From Jaapia argillacea MUCL 33604 (lineage: Eukaryota > Basidiomycota > Agaricomycetes > Jaapiales > Jaapiaceae), in assembly GCA_000697665.1 (NCBI GenBank), contig KL197740.1, positions 38,671-102,670 of the forward strand: DNA of 64,000 bases, given 5' to 3'. The position numbers and the translations under genes are program-made. How positions within the stretch are numbered: the stretch's first letter is position 1; each line of letters starts with the position of its first letter. This document shows, one piece after another, positions 11,779-23,369 of the stretch. A model generated the notes under the pieces. That model ran no database searches, was not told the DNA's origin, and saw nothing but the letters and a program-made list of their open reading frames with translations.

Positions 11779-13012
11779 TGTGGGCGGGTGGGGGGTCGTC
11801 AATCTCAACGTCCAAGGAAGAGATAAATTTACTTCCGTGTGAGGGGGCGAGGTAAACACGAGCGGACGCAAGGCGGGTGGTGGTTTATATATGTATGTGG
11901 CTGTGCGTTCTATAATGAGAATAGCGTAATTCCACGTGGAGATTGGCGTTTTCGTTTCCGTTCGTAACTTCTTTCGTTGGTTGTCCGCGAGGTTTGTTCA
12001 CACCGAGCTATCATTTACAAAGTCTCTGAGTGGGTACTTATTGATGGTGTGCTATTCTCTCAAGGTCTGGCGGCCCCGAGGATTGGAGCGGACAGGGATA
12101 GGCATTGGACCTTTAAATAAATCACAGGTGACAAATTTGTATCTGATATTTTATTGACATGCGCATCTAATACACGCTTGACGTTGACCTGAACTCAAAA
12201 AGTTCACCGCCTTTGGTGCCTCGCTCGATCCACCATACACTGTCCATCAATCCCTCACAGCCCCTCTGTCAATCCATGAATTCATTCAGAGCAAGCTAGT
12301 CTACGCCAAGAGCGTCTTGTCGAGCTAGGATCGTCTTGTCGGGCAAGGATCGCCTCAAGATTCCAAGGCCGTCGAACGTCGATTAACACAAGACAAATGC
12401 ATGTTGGCACGAGTATCCATTGGTCCGGAATGAGTTGGTTTGTACGAGCCCTACCCAAGTAACTGCCCAACATCTCATTCAAGTGGGAACAGCCCTTCAG
12501 AGAGTTTAAGTCTCCGCTCCCAAGTCTGTCGTACCCTTTCATTTGGAGTCGCGCTCATTAGACCTGCAAAGGTATAGGCAGTTTTAGGTACCGAAATGAT
12601 CATCACCGTTCTGGCGCCGCAAAGAGGTGGTCAGTCTTGGAGGGTAGTCTTGGTGGATGCCGGCGTTGTTTTCCCCGATAGTGAAGGATCAAGAAGAGTT
12701 GTGAACCTCCGAGTCGAAAGCCAGGTCGAGAAAGAGAGTTAAGTTTGCATGGTACGGATTTCGTAAACGAGGAGGCAAGGATATACGGCGGGCTGAAAAT
12801 CAGTGACTGTTTCACCGCCCTCCCACCGAGTTCTACCCCCTCAATCGCATCTTCATCGCCGGATTCATTCAAGCCAACTAGAATCCCAGGTATCGAAATA
12901 TCAGACCCACTACGGCCACGAGCTCCGTCGTTCCCACTGCCGAACGCCAAAACCCATTCAAGGAATCAGGACGGCGCTTGTGGTGTATGATGCATCGTTA
13001 ACCTCAGAACTC
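11779..13012. other. intergenic, no gene recognised
   Basis: Upstream of the GPI-type gene and downstream of LCL3. A 115-codon minus-strand frame at 12,603-12,950 (starting MAFGSGNDGARGRSGSD) has no recognised motif or homologue and is left uncalled. No tRNA-like A/B box pair was found. Confidence 0.35.
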
Positions 13013-14507
13013 CTATGATTTCGACCCGAACATCCTACTAAACCTAAACCAGAACCCTGACATTTTGGGCTTGGGGCTTTTCTTCTCCCCCACTTCTCCT
13101 TTCTCCACGTCTGTTGAGGAGGATGCACCATTCGCATAACGTTTCTTGTATTCGGCTGGTGATTCGAGTTCTGTACCGTCTTTCCACATCCCTCTTCTTG
13201 CTGCTCTGTGAAGGTGGGAAAGAGGTCTTGTTAGTACTTTGGAGAGTGGGATGGGGCGGAGTGGGAGCGAAAAAGGCACAGCCAACATCGACGAAAAGAA
13301 GGACAATCCCCAACGCCCCACCCCAAAGAACCGAAAAAAAAACTCACTTAGCCTCGCCCTCAACCCTCTCAAACTCCTCTCTGCCCCACTTCCCATACTC
13401 AGCACCGGCTGATGTATAAGTAGTGACCCAACCTGCTGTTATCATTTCCATGCTGAGGCATTTACCTTTGGAGAGGGTGGGGAGGAAATGGGGGAGGGTT
13501 ACGTTTGCTATCTGTGTTGAAAGGTGAATGAGGGAAGGGGTGAGGTGGGATGAGGGATGGGATGGGATGAGGGGCGAAGGGAAGGAGGGAGAGGGAGAGG
13601 GGAAGTAGTGACGAGACTTACGATCCTGCCGTATTGATCCCGTTTGATCAACTGACAATAGACTGTTTTGCCTTCTATCTTGGATTTGAGCCATGCGAGG
13701 GATTCTTTGGAGTAGGGTTGGGCTGGGCGGCCGAAGTGGCTTGCCTGTGGAGGGGTGATGAGTAGGGGGTGGAGATGAGGTGGGAGGGAGGAAGAGGGTG
13801 GAAGACAGGAGGGAGGGAGAGGAGGGAAACGGACCTCTGGAGCGTCTACGCCTGCGAGCCTTATGTGGAGTGTGTTGTTCACCAATACTGGTTGACCGTT
13901 TCGTCAACATTATGAAAGGGACGGGAGAGGGGAGAGGAAGGACAGGAAAGGTAGAGACGGACCTCTGGCTTTAGAAGGTACTCTACGGAACTTGAGAGGC
14001 CAACGCCAACCGAAAGCAGGGGTATGATATAATCTGAAGTTGTCTGCATCGCCTACACTGCCATCGCAAAGGTAATTAAGCAGGATGTAACCAAAGGGAT
14101 GACGACTAGAAAGGTGACGCGAACCTGGTAACGACACCCTTGACCCATCTCTTCCTCGCAAAGACACTAGGCAAGACCCAATCACTCGACCTGATCCTCT
14201 TGAAATAACGGTTGTAGAGGAAAGTGGAAGTGGTGGTGGAGAGGACGCCGAGGGTGAGGCCTGTGAAGAGGATGAGGTGGGGAGGGAGGGAGGAGAGGGA
14301 GTGGGTTATGTGGAAGGAGATTTCTTCGAGGTTGGAGGAGAGTTGGGAGAGGTTGGAGGAGAGTTCGGTTGGGAGATTGGAGGAGAGTGACGCGGGTAGG
14401 GTGGATGGGGCGGGTTCGGGTGCTGAGGTTGGCTTGGGAGGATCGGGAGGTGGAGGAGATGGAGGAGATGGAGAGGAGAATGGCCAGGGGAGGGGTAACG
14501 ATGGCAT
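13013..14507 (-). CDS. LCL3: membrane-anchored nuclease LCL3 (staphylococcal-nuclease fold)
   Basis: A thermonuclease-family protein; fungal LCL3 is a probable endonuclease of mitochondrial or endomembranes. The ATG at 14,507 gives a Pro/Ser-rich N-terminus, then one hydrophobic anchor ([19 protein letters not shown]) and the nuclease domain over several exons. Domain landmarks are [71 protein letters not shown] and [20 protein letters not shown]. The Asp, Arg and Glu positions of the SNase active site (the [15 protein letters not shown] and RDQYGR blocks) are present, so it looks active. Length is about 320 residues with four or five introns. Upstream in-frame codons exist, but the [10 protein letters not shown] start fits the short N-terminus of the family. 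The head-to-head partner is the GMC oxidoreductase about 0.9 kb away. Confidence 0.88.
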
Positions 14508-15441
14508 CCCACTCCAGTCGCTGCGAAACAAAGTCGAAGGACACTGGCACGAGCTGCAGCAAGCTCGCCTCGAGTGTTGCAGCCATCGTCGTGCAGACGG
14601 CCGAAAAGGGAGACCGACGACACGTGGGGTGTTTCCGTCCTCTTCCTCCCACCTTGTCACGGTTACAACACGGTTACGATACTTTTCGATTCACCAGCTC
14701 GTTCTCCGCCTCCTGGGTCGTGCTGTAGCTTGGGGTGTTAAGGAAGATCGATACCGCTGTGGTCGTGCCGCTATCGCAGACGTAAGGAACCGCGATACTG
14801 TCCATGTCATCCCTCATCACTGGCACAACTTCTCCTGGTACATACCTCAGTTGCCTCTCCCACGCATGACGCCCTCTTCATCTATTTCTCCCCGCGGCGC
14901 CCCTCTCACCTTTCTCGAACCTTGGAATCATGGCAACTTCTCCGCGTTCTTCATCCCGATGATCCACCGATATAGGTTGGCATTCGACAATCATCTTCTA
15001 TCACGTCTTCATGAACGGACGATTTACATGCTAGAGTCTAGCATCAAGTATTCTGCCTCGACCTCTACTTGCAAGTCGCATCAAGGGCTTGCCTGTGCTG
15101 TACTATCTAGTGCTTCACATCTGATATTATAGGTCACCTGCTCACCGTTCCTCACCTCTACTGCTTCCCACTCGCACTTATGTATGAACCTATTTCAACA
15201 CAACCACTCTAGCCAAAACACTTTTCATAATCCATCGCTTCTGTTCTGATTCCCTTCGCATGGCTATAAACCCCGTACTTGACGGGGATCACAACCATGG
15301 TGCTTCTCATCGCTTATGCGTTTGTGGGTCAATGTTGGTGTCTTGTATCGAATGATAAAGGCATGGGTGATTTGGGATGATGACCTTTCGTGCTCCCATC
15401 GCTCTGTTTATCACACCCGTGTTTTGAGTCTGAAGTGAACT
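14508..15441. other. divergent intergenic region
   Basis: It lies between the starts of LCL3 (minus) and the GMC oxidoreductase (plus), so it should contain both promoters. A plus-strand frame runs through the LCL3 5' part, but it is antisense to that gene. No distinct regulatory motif is called. Confidence 0.4.
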
Positions 15442-18412
15442 ATGGCTGCTATCGAGGAGATTGTTGACAAGACATTCGACTATGTTATTTGCGGGGGTGG
15501 TGTACGTCCATCTCCTGACTTTAACCACACCCATATCCCCACCTTCTCCTTCGCCCCTTCCTCCCCGCTTCCCCCAAAACCAACATCCTAACCCCACCTC
15601 CAGACCGCAGGCCTAACCCTAGCATCCCGCCTCTCCCAAGATCCCTCCCTAACAGTCCTAGTCCTCGAAGCAGGCCTGCCCAACATTGACGATCCCAAGA
15701 TCGTCTTGCCAGCCCAGTTCGGCGCGACCTTTGGAGATCCGAAGGTCCGTTTTCTTTTCAAGATGGGGGTTTAGCTGTACTGATGAGAGGGAGTAGTTTG
15801 ATTGGTGGTTCAAGACTGTACCACAAAAACATTCGAAAGATAAAGAATATTTCTGGTCGAGGGGTAAAGGCCTCGGTTCGTCTCCCCTTCTTCCCCCATC
15901 CTCGTTCTTGTGGTTTTGATATGATGGGTGAATAGGAGGCAGCTCGTGTATGAATTTCTACGCTTGGAGTAAACCGCCAAAGGGAGATGTAGATGCGATA
16001 GAAAAATTGGGGAATCCGGGATGGAATTGGGATGATTATGCGATGTATACTAAGAGGAGTGAGACGTTAGTTTTTTCTCCTTTCTCCTCCCTACCTTCGC
16101 TCGCCCCCCTCCCTCCCTTCTCTCACCCCTTCTTTCCTCTCCTCCCTCCTTTCCCCACCCATCACACTTACTACACAAACCCCCAGGTTCCACCCCCCAA
16201 CCCCAACCCAAAGCACCCTCTACCCACACACATTCGAACCAACAAACCGCGGCACCTCAGGCCCAATCCAAACTACAATCCCACATCTCGTACATACAAT
16301 CGATGAATTGTTTCAAGAGACTATGGTTAATAGGGGGTTGAAAACTGTGCGGGATCCTTATGGTGGTGATGTGAACTTTTCTTTCTCTCCCTCCTCTCGC
16401 TCGCTCGCCTCCTCTCTACCACCTCGCTCCCTCCGCTCTCACTCTTGGTTCATTCTGTCGCGAGTGGGGTTTCTGATGTTTTTAGGGTATAGATCACCGG
16501 TACTTGGATCGCATCTGCCAACCTCGATCCCAAAACCTGGACACGTTCATATGCCACAACGGCTTATTACCTCCCATACAAAGATAGGCCCAACTTCAAG
16601 GTCTGCCCCCTCCCTCTTGCCATCGAAGCTGAATTAACGTCTACCTTTTGGATTGGGGTTTAGGTGTTAACTGAAGCGGTTGTGGCAAGGGTTTTGTTCG
16701 CGGATGCTCCGGCTGGTGTTGAGTTGACTGCGACTGGGGTGGAGTTCATACATGGAGGCAAGATGTTCGTGGTGAATGCTTCGAAGGAGGTTATTCTGAG
16801 TGCAGGGTACGTCCCCCTCTCCCCTCCCCCTACCACCCCCTCAATACCCCTCTCCCAGGACGATCAAATCCCCCCAAATCCTCGAACTCTCAGGTATCGG
16901 AACGAAAAGCGTCTTAGACAAGATCGGTGTCAAACAAAAAGTGGAGTTGCCTGTAGGCGAGAACGTCCAAGATCATACTTTCCTTGGTGTTTCGTTTGAG
17001 TTGGACGCGAAGACGGGGCATGAGACTTATGATTTGATGAGGGATCCTGGGTATGTTGCTGAGCAACTTAAACTTCAGTGCGTCCGAGTTCCCTCCTCCC
17101 TCCTTCCCAGTCGTGTTCGTTTGTGTTCAGGGTGTTAATTCGGCACCTGGGTCTAAAAAGCAAAGAACTAAAAGGAATGTACCGACTGGGAATAACATCC
17201 TTCGCCTACTTCCCCCTCTCCCTCGCCAACCCCTCCGCAACACCCACGCTAATCGCCTCCGTCGAGCGCGGAATAACCCAAGCCAAACGCAATCCCAACC
17301 TACCTCCTGGTTTAGCAGAACAATGGGATATTCAGTTGGAGACGCTCAAAGATGATACGTTGCCTGATCTTGAAATCATTGCGTTTCCTGGGTTTTTTAC
17401 TACGGTTTCGAGGCCTGAGGAAGGGAAGAGGTATGTGACGGTTTTGATGGTGTTGAATCATCCGTTTTCGAGGGGGTCTGTTGTGAGTGCTTGAAGCGGT
17501 TTTGGTTTTGTGGACCATTACTGATCTGATTTTTTTGGATGTGTGGGTGTAGCATGCGAAGAGTAATGGTGGGTATTCACCCCGTTCTCAACGATCTTGA
17601 AACGTTTGAGATTAAGTTGTTGTCTTTAGATCCGCTTGACCAACCTGCTATCGATCCCAACTACTTTGAGAACGACTTTGGTACGTGTGGTCTTTGGCAA
17701 AGCTCGCCAAGCCTGGAAGCTGATTATGTGCCCGGATATGTAGACTTGGAGAACTTGGTCCAACATGTGAAGTTTATCAAAAGTATGGCAGATACTGAAC
17801 CTTGGAAATCGGGTATTGTTCGGGAGGTCGACCCAGGTCCGGAGTGCACGACTGATCAGCAGATACGGGGTGAGTAATTGGTCGAATTCGGATCTTTCTT
17901 CATGGGAGGATTGCTCATCGATATTATAGAATTCATCTACGATACACATGGGACGTGCTGGCGTACGTATATTCCACGAGTATCTCGTTTATCTACCAAC
18001 ATGACTTGTTGGCGTAGACACCATTGGGAGTTGCTCCATGCTCCCTCGTGAAAAGAACGGTGTCGTTGATCCCAACTTGAAGGTGCGTCGCTCTATACTT
18101 CTTCCTCGTGCACCCACCCATAGGTTGACCTTTCCCGGCAGGTATACGGAACTACTAATCTTCGCGTCGTCGACATCTCCATCGTCCCTATCCATATCGC
18201 CGCTCACACCCATGGTGCGTCTGCTCGTTCCTTCCCCACCTTTTCTTACCGATGACACATTATCTGTCGTTTGCTTGAATAGCCACGGCGTATGTGATTG
18301 GAGAGAAAGGTACGGCATGCTTCCTGGGGTTCTGATATCGCTTCGTCGTACTTACGGACGGTTCCCGCCTTCTTCCCTTCTAGCTGCGGATATTATCCTG
18401 GGCAAGGTTTAG
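15442..18412 (+). CDS. GMC-family FAD oxidoreductase (alcohol-oxidase type)
   Basis: A flavoenzyme of the glucose-methanol-choline family, which oxidises alcohols or sugars and passes electrons to oxygen or quinones. The ATG at 15,442 leads to [19 protein letters not shown] (the FAD-binding GxGxxG, with an intron inside the motif), then [26 protein letters not shown] (GMC signature 1) and [15 protein letters not shown]. Signature 2 is seen as [17 protein letters not shown]. The C-terminal part has CWHTIGSCSM (the conserved active-site His) and [16 protein letters not shown], ending [20 protein letters not shown] at 18,412. The length is about 600 residues and there are more than ten short introns. 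No clear signal peptide is present, so an intracellular enzyme is more likely than a secreted aryl-alcohol oxidase. The exact substrate cannot be read from the sequence. Confidence 0.9.
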
Positions 18413-18936
18413 GGAGGCTGGAATTGTCGACGGCGAAGTGGAACGTGTACATGGGATATGAGTGAATGGATGATAAACTGTGCATGTAAACAATTCGCGC
18501 CAAACCCCGCTCGCGGTACTTATGTTGAACATCAATTCTTGGCGCCCAGGTATCCAGCCAAACTCACGTGGATTGCGAGCTGAATTGTATGCAGATAGTC
18601 TGGACCACCTATGCTCTAAATGTTTGGGCATAAGTTTCCACTTGAGTATCCACACAGGAATCCCATCTCGGGATGATTCACTCGGTACCAAAAGGTAGAA
18701 CGTTGAATGGTTACGGGTTCGGGCCAAGTTAGAAGAAGGCCGTCGTTGTTCTGATGATGGCGCGATCAACTCTGGCGCAACTATCTGGTTGGACGCAGCT
18801 GTCAACTGGCTCCGTGGACCACGACGGCGATGTAGTCCTAAAATTCAAATTCACGGGTTGCGGCGAGTGGAAGAAAAATAGGATTACTACGGTTCCACAA
18901 CCCATCAACGAAGTATAACGACTAGCAGAGCACCTG
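18413..18936. other. convergent intergenic region
   Basis: It separates the 3' ends of the GMC gene (plus) and the DUF6534 gene (minus). Nothing recognisable is present beyond presumed 3' UTRs. Confidence 0.4.
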
Positions 18937-20566
18937 TTATACCTCTTGTGTCAACGAGATGTGAGGGCTTTTTAGGTCGGCCCTGTGACGATACTCAAAC
19001 GTATCATCTGACTCGTCCATCTCCTTGGTATTGATTGCAGGTTTGGGCCGAAGGGAATCCATTTGTAGATTTTGGGTCGGAACGCCGCTCGCTCCAGTCG
19101 CAGCTTTGAAGTTGGTCGTCTGCGCATCGTGTCGATCAAAGCGACCCGTCTGAACCAAATACTTGAGCCAAGAAGATCAGGGAGAGAACAAGAGAGCTCA
19201 CTGTGATGTTGAAAGTCGTGTCGATGCCCCCGGCCAACGTGTTTTGAAGGGATTGTCTGGCGTTGAGAGTCTAAAAGTCAAAGCATTGAGATATGGATGG
19301 AGCGATAGCGGGGTATGAACTCGCCGTGAGCAGGGTGTTACTGCAGCGTTTGTGAGGCAACAGAGATCGGATCAGACATAAGACACGACTGAGGTTCTGA
19401 CACGCACGTATAGATCCGGCCCATCGGCTGTCAGGGGGTATCGAATAATAAGTACGCGTTGAAAACATGGATGGAATATGACGGACCAAAGCGAAGATCA
19501 GATGAAAGTTGGTGTTCTGGAGAGTTGTCTGGAATGCAGTGAGTGTGGAATGAATAGCTAAGGGAGATTTTTCGTACAAACGTGATGAGGTCCATGATCT
19601 GCGGAAATTAAGGGGAGGTCCAGCCGCTGAGATGTATGCTCGAAATGGAGAGCGAGCTTACACAAAAGAAACTTCCAAAGGCGGCCGTTTCCACGGCGGA
19701 TCGAATGAGACGAGTAATGACGGAGTCGGTTCCTGAAGTTGGCGTGAGTGACTGGTGTGATAATCTCGAAAATCATCATAGAGCTCACGCCTGAAACCAG
19801 TGCGACGCTGTGACAGGTTTATGAACAGAAGTACTCTGAGTATCGTTCAGTTGGGCTGTCAGTGAGATATGCGGGACAGGTGACCGACGTAATTGAAAGA
19901 TCGCATGCCAGTGCAACGGCAAGCCATGTGTCCACAAGTGGAATGAGCCTTGCGAAGTCGTGGATGCTACAAATGCCACCGTCAGCAAACCTTCTACAGA
20001 TGCTGGTGGACGACGAACTTCGGAGTGAGGAGGGCACCGGTTGCCGATGCGATGCCGAAGGCCCCCTGGGTGATGGAAAGAAATGATATCATCCCGAAAA
20101 TGAACCACGATCCGCTGAAGCGTTTAATGCGCCAGGCGAGGAAATGTTGGATTGGAATTGAGGCGCTGGCGTGGGGCTATAGATGGCAGACACGAGAATT
20201 TCCGAAGTTTAGACGTACAGAACGGTGACGATTGGCGTTGAAGGGAAGGGCCAGGGTGCCTGGCTTAGCACCTGTAGATCATTGAAGTTCGTCACCACAT
20301 AGTCCCACAACATGTAGCATGATGCGGCAGTGTGGAAGGTGTCCAATGTGCACACCCAAAAGACCAAGTATCTGAACGGTATCTCAGCGATTGGGCTGAG
20401 GAATAATTCAGAGCACTCACCGGATGTGCCAAGTATCATTAAATCCTGCGGTATAATAGTTGCTGAACTGAAGGACGCAGATGCCAAAGAGGAAAACATT
20501 AACAATGACTGATGTCACAACTGGTCCTAGAATAAGGTTGATCTCCTGCTGCGAGACTTCAGTCAT
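18937..20566 (-). CDS. DUF6534-type seven-helix membrane protein
   Basis: A minus-strand, multi-exon gene with ATG at 20,566 (MTEVSQQEINLILGPVVTS). Blocks in order are VNVFLFGICVLQFSNYYTA; FWVCTLDTFHTAASCYMLWD followed by YVVTNFNDLQ; FLAWRIKRFSGSWFIFGMIS; GAFGIASATGALLTPKFV; LIPLVDTWLAVALACDLSI; TDSVITRLIRSAVETAAFGS; and TLNARQSLQNTLAGGIDTTF. The cytoplasmic tail ends ...HRADLKSPHISLTQEV at 18,937. The TF(H/Q)T-type helix, FLAWRI, DTWLAVALACD, L(I/V)R.(A/T)VETA and LN(A/S)R motifs are the ones I recall for the basidiomycete DUF6534 family, which is of unknown function and plasma-membrane-like topology. One part between about 19,990 and 20,110 needs a careful splice choice, and a single defect there cannot be excluded. 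About 330-350 residues. Confidence 0.75.
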
Positions 20567-22299
20567 GGCAAATAGAAACGGTGGAACGCGCGAAGGAAGG
20601 ACGGGGCGTTCAACACCTGGTTGACCTAGAGTCTTTGAGAGAATGAAAGAGTGCGTAAGGCTCCATCCCAGCGTTTCCTGAAGAGGTCTTCATAGGGAGG
20701 TCCATTTCATATTCGAAGTCCCGGACGCTGTAGCAACTTCGCTGAGTCTCTCTTCGATCTGATTCACCTGAAGAGCTTCAATTGAATGACGGGTAGGCAT
20801 CAGCCTTTATGATTATTCGTTGATTGAAGGTGAGTCTTGGCCGCAGCTTGACCGTCCACGACTTTGGAATGGCGGTTCTGGTCAAAGCATCATGGTCATC
20901 AGATGGGGATGGATTTCTTAAACTAGGATTGGTAAATGATAAAAAATCCCAGGACGCATCGCTCTGTGTTTTCGTGGGCGGCAGAGAGTACCGACGAAGC
21001 CGCAGAGGAAGAGTTTTGATTGGCGAATCATACGGCAACCCCGTGGAGGAGCTCTGCCTCCGTCTACTTAAAATTTTCGGGGATAAACAGTTCACAGCTT
21101 CGAGAGGGAGGAATACTTAATTGGAATCAGAAGGGAAGCTTCGGAGACTTGCAAAAGGTGCAAGTCAACACGTTCTCTCCGTCTGACACCGAATACCGAC
21201 GGGGTCGCCAGAGCAGGGTGGTCGTGTCATGGAAAGATTCCGAAAAAGGTGAACCTGAAGATTCGAAACGCATGCTTGAAGGCCACCTGGTCATCCGACT
21301 CCGAGAAGTTGAACTGAAACCAAATTTCATCCGGACTGTTGGAGTCGAGCTGTTGACGAGCTGAGGTCATCAGCAAAACTGGGTATCGTCTGACGCTCTT
21401 TCGGGCTGACAGAATTTTGTCCACCTCAACCTCACGTAATCCCAACTTGAAGCTACATCAGGAAAACGGTGAGGGTGGATATGCCCAGAGACCGTTGACT
21501 AACTTTGGTCACCACAATGGTTCTGGATCCGGCATAGTTATACATGACCACCCGATTGTAACAATTATAAAGAATGGTCGACTACGATAATGAATCCTCA
21601 GAATAAAAGAAAATGATAACACATTACTGTACTGACACGACCAAAGCGGCGGTCATATGTCACATCGATCTCGCCGACGCCCGATTTTGACAAGTGTCCA
21701 ATGTCACAGCCGTTCTCGCCGCTTGTGACAAAGGCTCCAAAAAGGGAAATTTTCGAAAATTGCTTCCCTCCGGGGCTGTGACGCAAGAAAGCGCCACCAA
21801 CTGGCTTGAGGGTGCTCGAAATCGGTCGATTAGGAAGAATAAGGTCTCCGGGAATGCCTGCGGCGTACAATTCGGTCACACCTGACCGCCAGACTGGCCG
21901 CATCTGACCTCCGATCCAATGTCACAACCCTTCTCGCCGTTTGGACTCGAAGCGGCGCACCTGTCCGCTGTCACAACCCCCGCCGGATTGGTCGTATCAG
22001 TACACTATCAGAGCTTGATAGCTCGAGAGTTGATTACCAATGGAAAGCAAGACTCTGTGTCTGGTGTAAGAGGGAATCAGGAAGGATGCAGATCGCGAGA
22101 ATGCCTCTCCTTCGACTCACTCCAAGGACGAAACACTGCAACAGAGTGTGGCAGGTACCAGCACGACCCACCCTCCAAGCAGCACTTTGACTTCACGAAA
22201 TATCTCGATGATGCTCACAATGAGAAGCCTACGACATGTACTTTCGGAGAGTCAAATTCTGAATGGAATTGCTCTCGACCTGCCAAAGACCTGCTGCAG
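20567..22299. other. unassigned, contains a short duplicated motif
   Basis: No recognised gene. Two plus-strand frames (20,824-21,120 and 21,020-21,364) share a similar EYRR..R.(G/S)R(V) run but match no known family. A near-exact 25-bp motif starting TCCAATGTCACA occurs at 21,697-21,721 and 21,915-21,939, with a partial third copy near 21,970. Confidence 0.35.
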
Positions 22300-22952
22300 A
22301 TTATTATTATAATCCATTTATTATCCGTTGTGGGAGACCCATATGTCAGATATAACGTCCTATATACTGCACCTCCTCTTCCCTTCCAATTGTTGATCCA
22401 AACAAATGCCCTTATGAGCGTTGCTCAGGCTTGGTGTGAGCCTGCAGGAGGCAGTGAGGTAAGTTGTTCGTCTGAGTCCATCATCCCCCATCCTTCCTCC
22501 ACCCTATCTACATCCCCATTACCCCTGATTCATCCCTCCTTATGAGTGAATACCATCAAATGCTTTCTCAAACCTCTTTGTACCTGAGATGTATCGGAAG
22601 AGTGGCATAAATGCCTTTGGATTGGTTAATAAAAATCCCAAGTCTCGTCCTTTGGCTCGCAATGTCCGATCTAGAATGTGCTGTTGTCGAGCATAGGCTG
22701 GGCAGAATAGCAAGAAATGTTCGACGGTCTCATCATGGGTGTGGCATTTCGGGCACTTCAGGGATTCAATGCAGTTTATACGATGCAGGTGTTTATTGAG
22801 CGCGATATGTCCTGTCTGTAGCCGGAGCAAGAGTGTCTGCTGGCTCCAAGATAGGCTTTTTGTGTTCCTCGCGTACTTTTCGGGTGAGAACGTAGGGTCT
22901 ATTTATTTGAGGCACTCCCATCGTGGCGACTTCTTGAAGAACTACCTGCCGC
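22300..22952 (-). mobile_element. 3' end remnant of a LINE (non-LTR retrotransposon)
   Basis: Read on the minus strand, it gives QTGHIALNKHLHRINCIES and a zinc-binding tail, KCPKCHTHDETVEHFLLFC, as in the C-terminal part of fungal LINE reverse-transcriptase proteins. This is followed by a 3' UTR ending in ATAAATGGATTATAATAATAA near 22,300-22,325, a (TAA)-type tail. Only the last 130 or so codons remain. The upstream part is cut off by the LTR element inserted at 22,953, and the reading frame already shifts within about 100 bp of that joint, so it was decayed before or after the insertion. Confidence 0.65.
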
Positions 22953-23369
22953 TGTTAAAGTCACTACTTCAACGAAGTACCGAATTCAAGTCTTGTACTT
23001 CTCTGATGGTACTTAGGTTGCAACACAGAGTGAGGCGGTATGAGGATGATAAGAGAGAGGAAACCAGATAAGGATCAAGTCAGACTTTGTAGGAATGCAA
23101 GTAGAGACTTGTATTGACAAAGTGAACAAGATGGGGAGTATTAGTGAATACAGGCAGGTATATATACTGGACAGAAGCGTAGTCCGTAGTAACGATGAGT
23201 AAGTCCGTAGTAAGGATGAGTAAGTAGAAAGGAATCAAAGTGAGTCAAAGAAGATAGGAGTCCGTAGTCCGTAGTCCGTAGTCCGTAGTCTGTAGTCCGT
23301 AGTTAGGGGATGAAGTGAAGTGAAGTGAGATAAAGTGAAAATAGTCCTGACGAAGCGTGGTTTGTAACA
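22953..23369 (-). repeat. 3' LTR of the chromovirus (417 bp)
   Basis: Begins TGTTAAAGTC and ends TTTGTAACA on the plus strand. Contains six heptamer units of the type AGTCCGT near 23,264-23,312. A purine-rich tract (minus strand, AAGAGGGGATAG) abuts the inner end, as expected for a polypurine tract. The flanking 5 bp is GCCGC. Confidence 0.9.

Noticed and set aside
12603-12950. 115-codon minus-strand frame as a small gene
   Set aside because: No recognised motif, no splice context and no signal peptide; kept only as a note in the intergenic entry.
14224-15132. 302-codon plus-strand frame
   Set aside because: Its first half is antisense to the well-supported LCL3 5' exon and is Gly/Glu-rich from the Pro/Ser-rich coding strand; no motif in the rest.
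23170-23320. CRISPR-like short repeats in the LTR
   Set aside because: The units are heptamers without unique spacers, inside an LTR of a eukaryotic genome.
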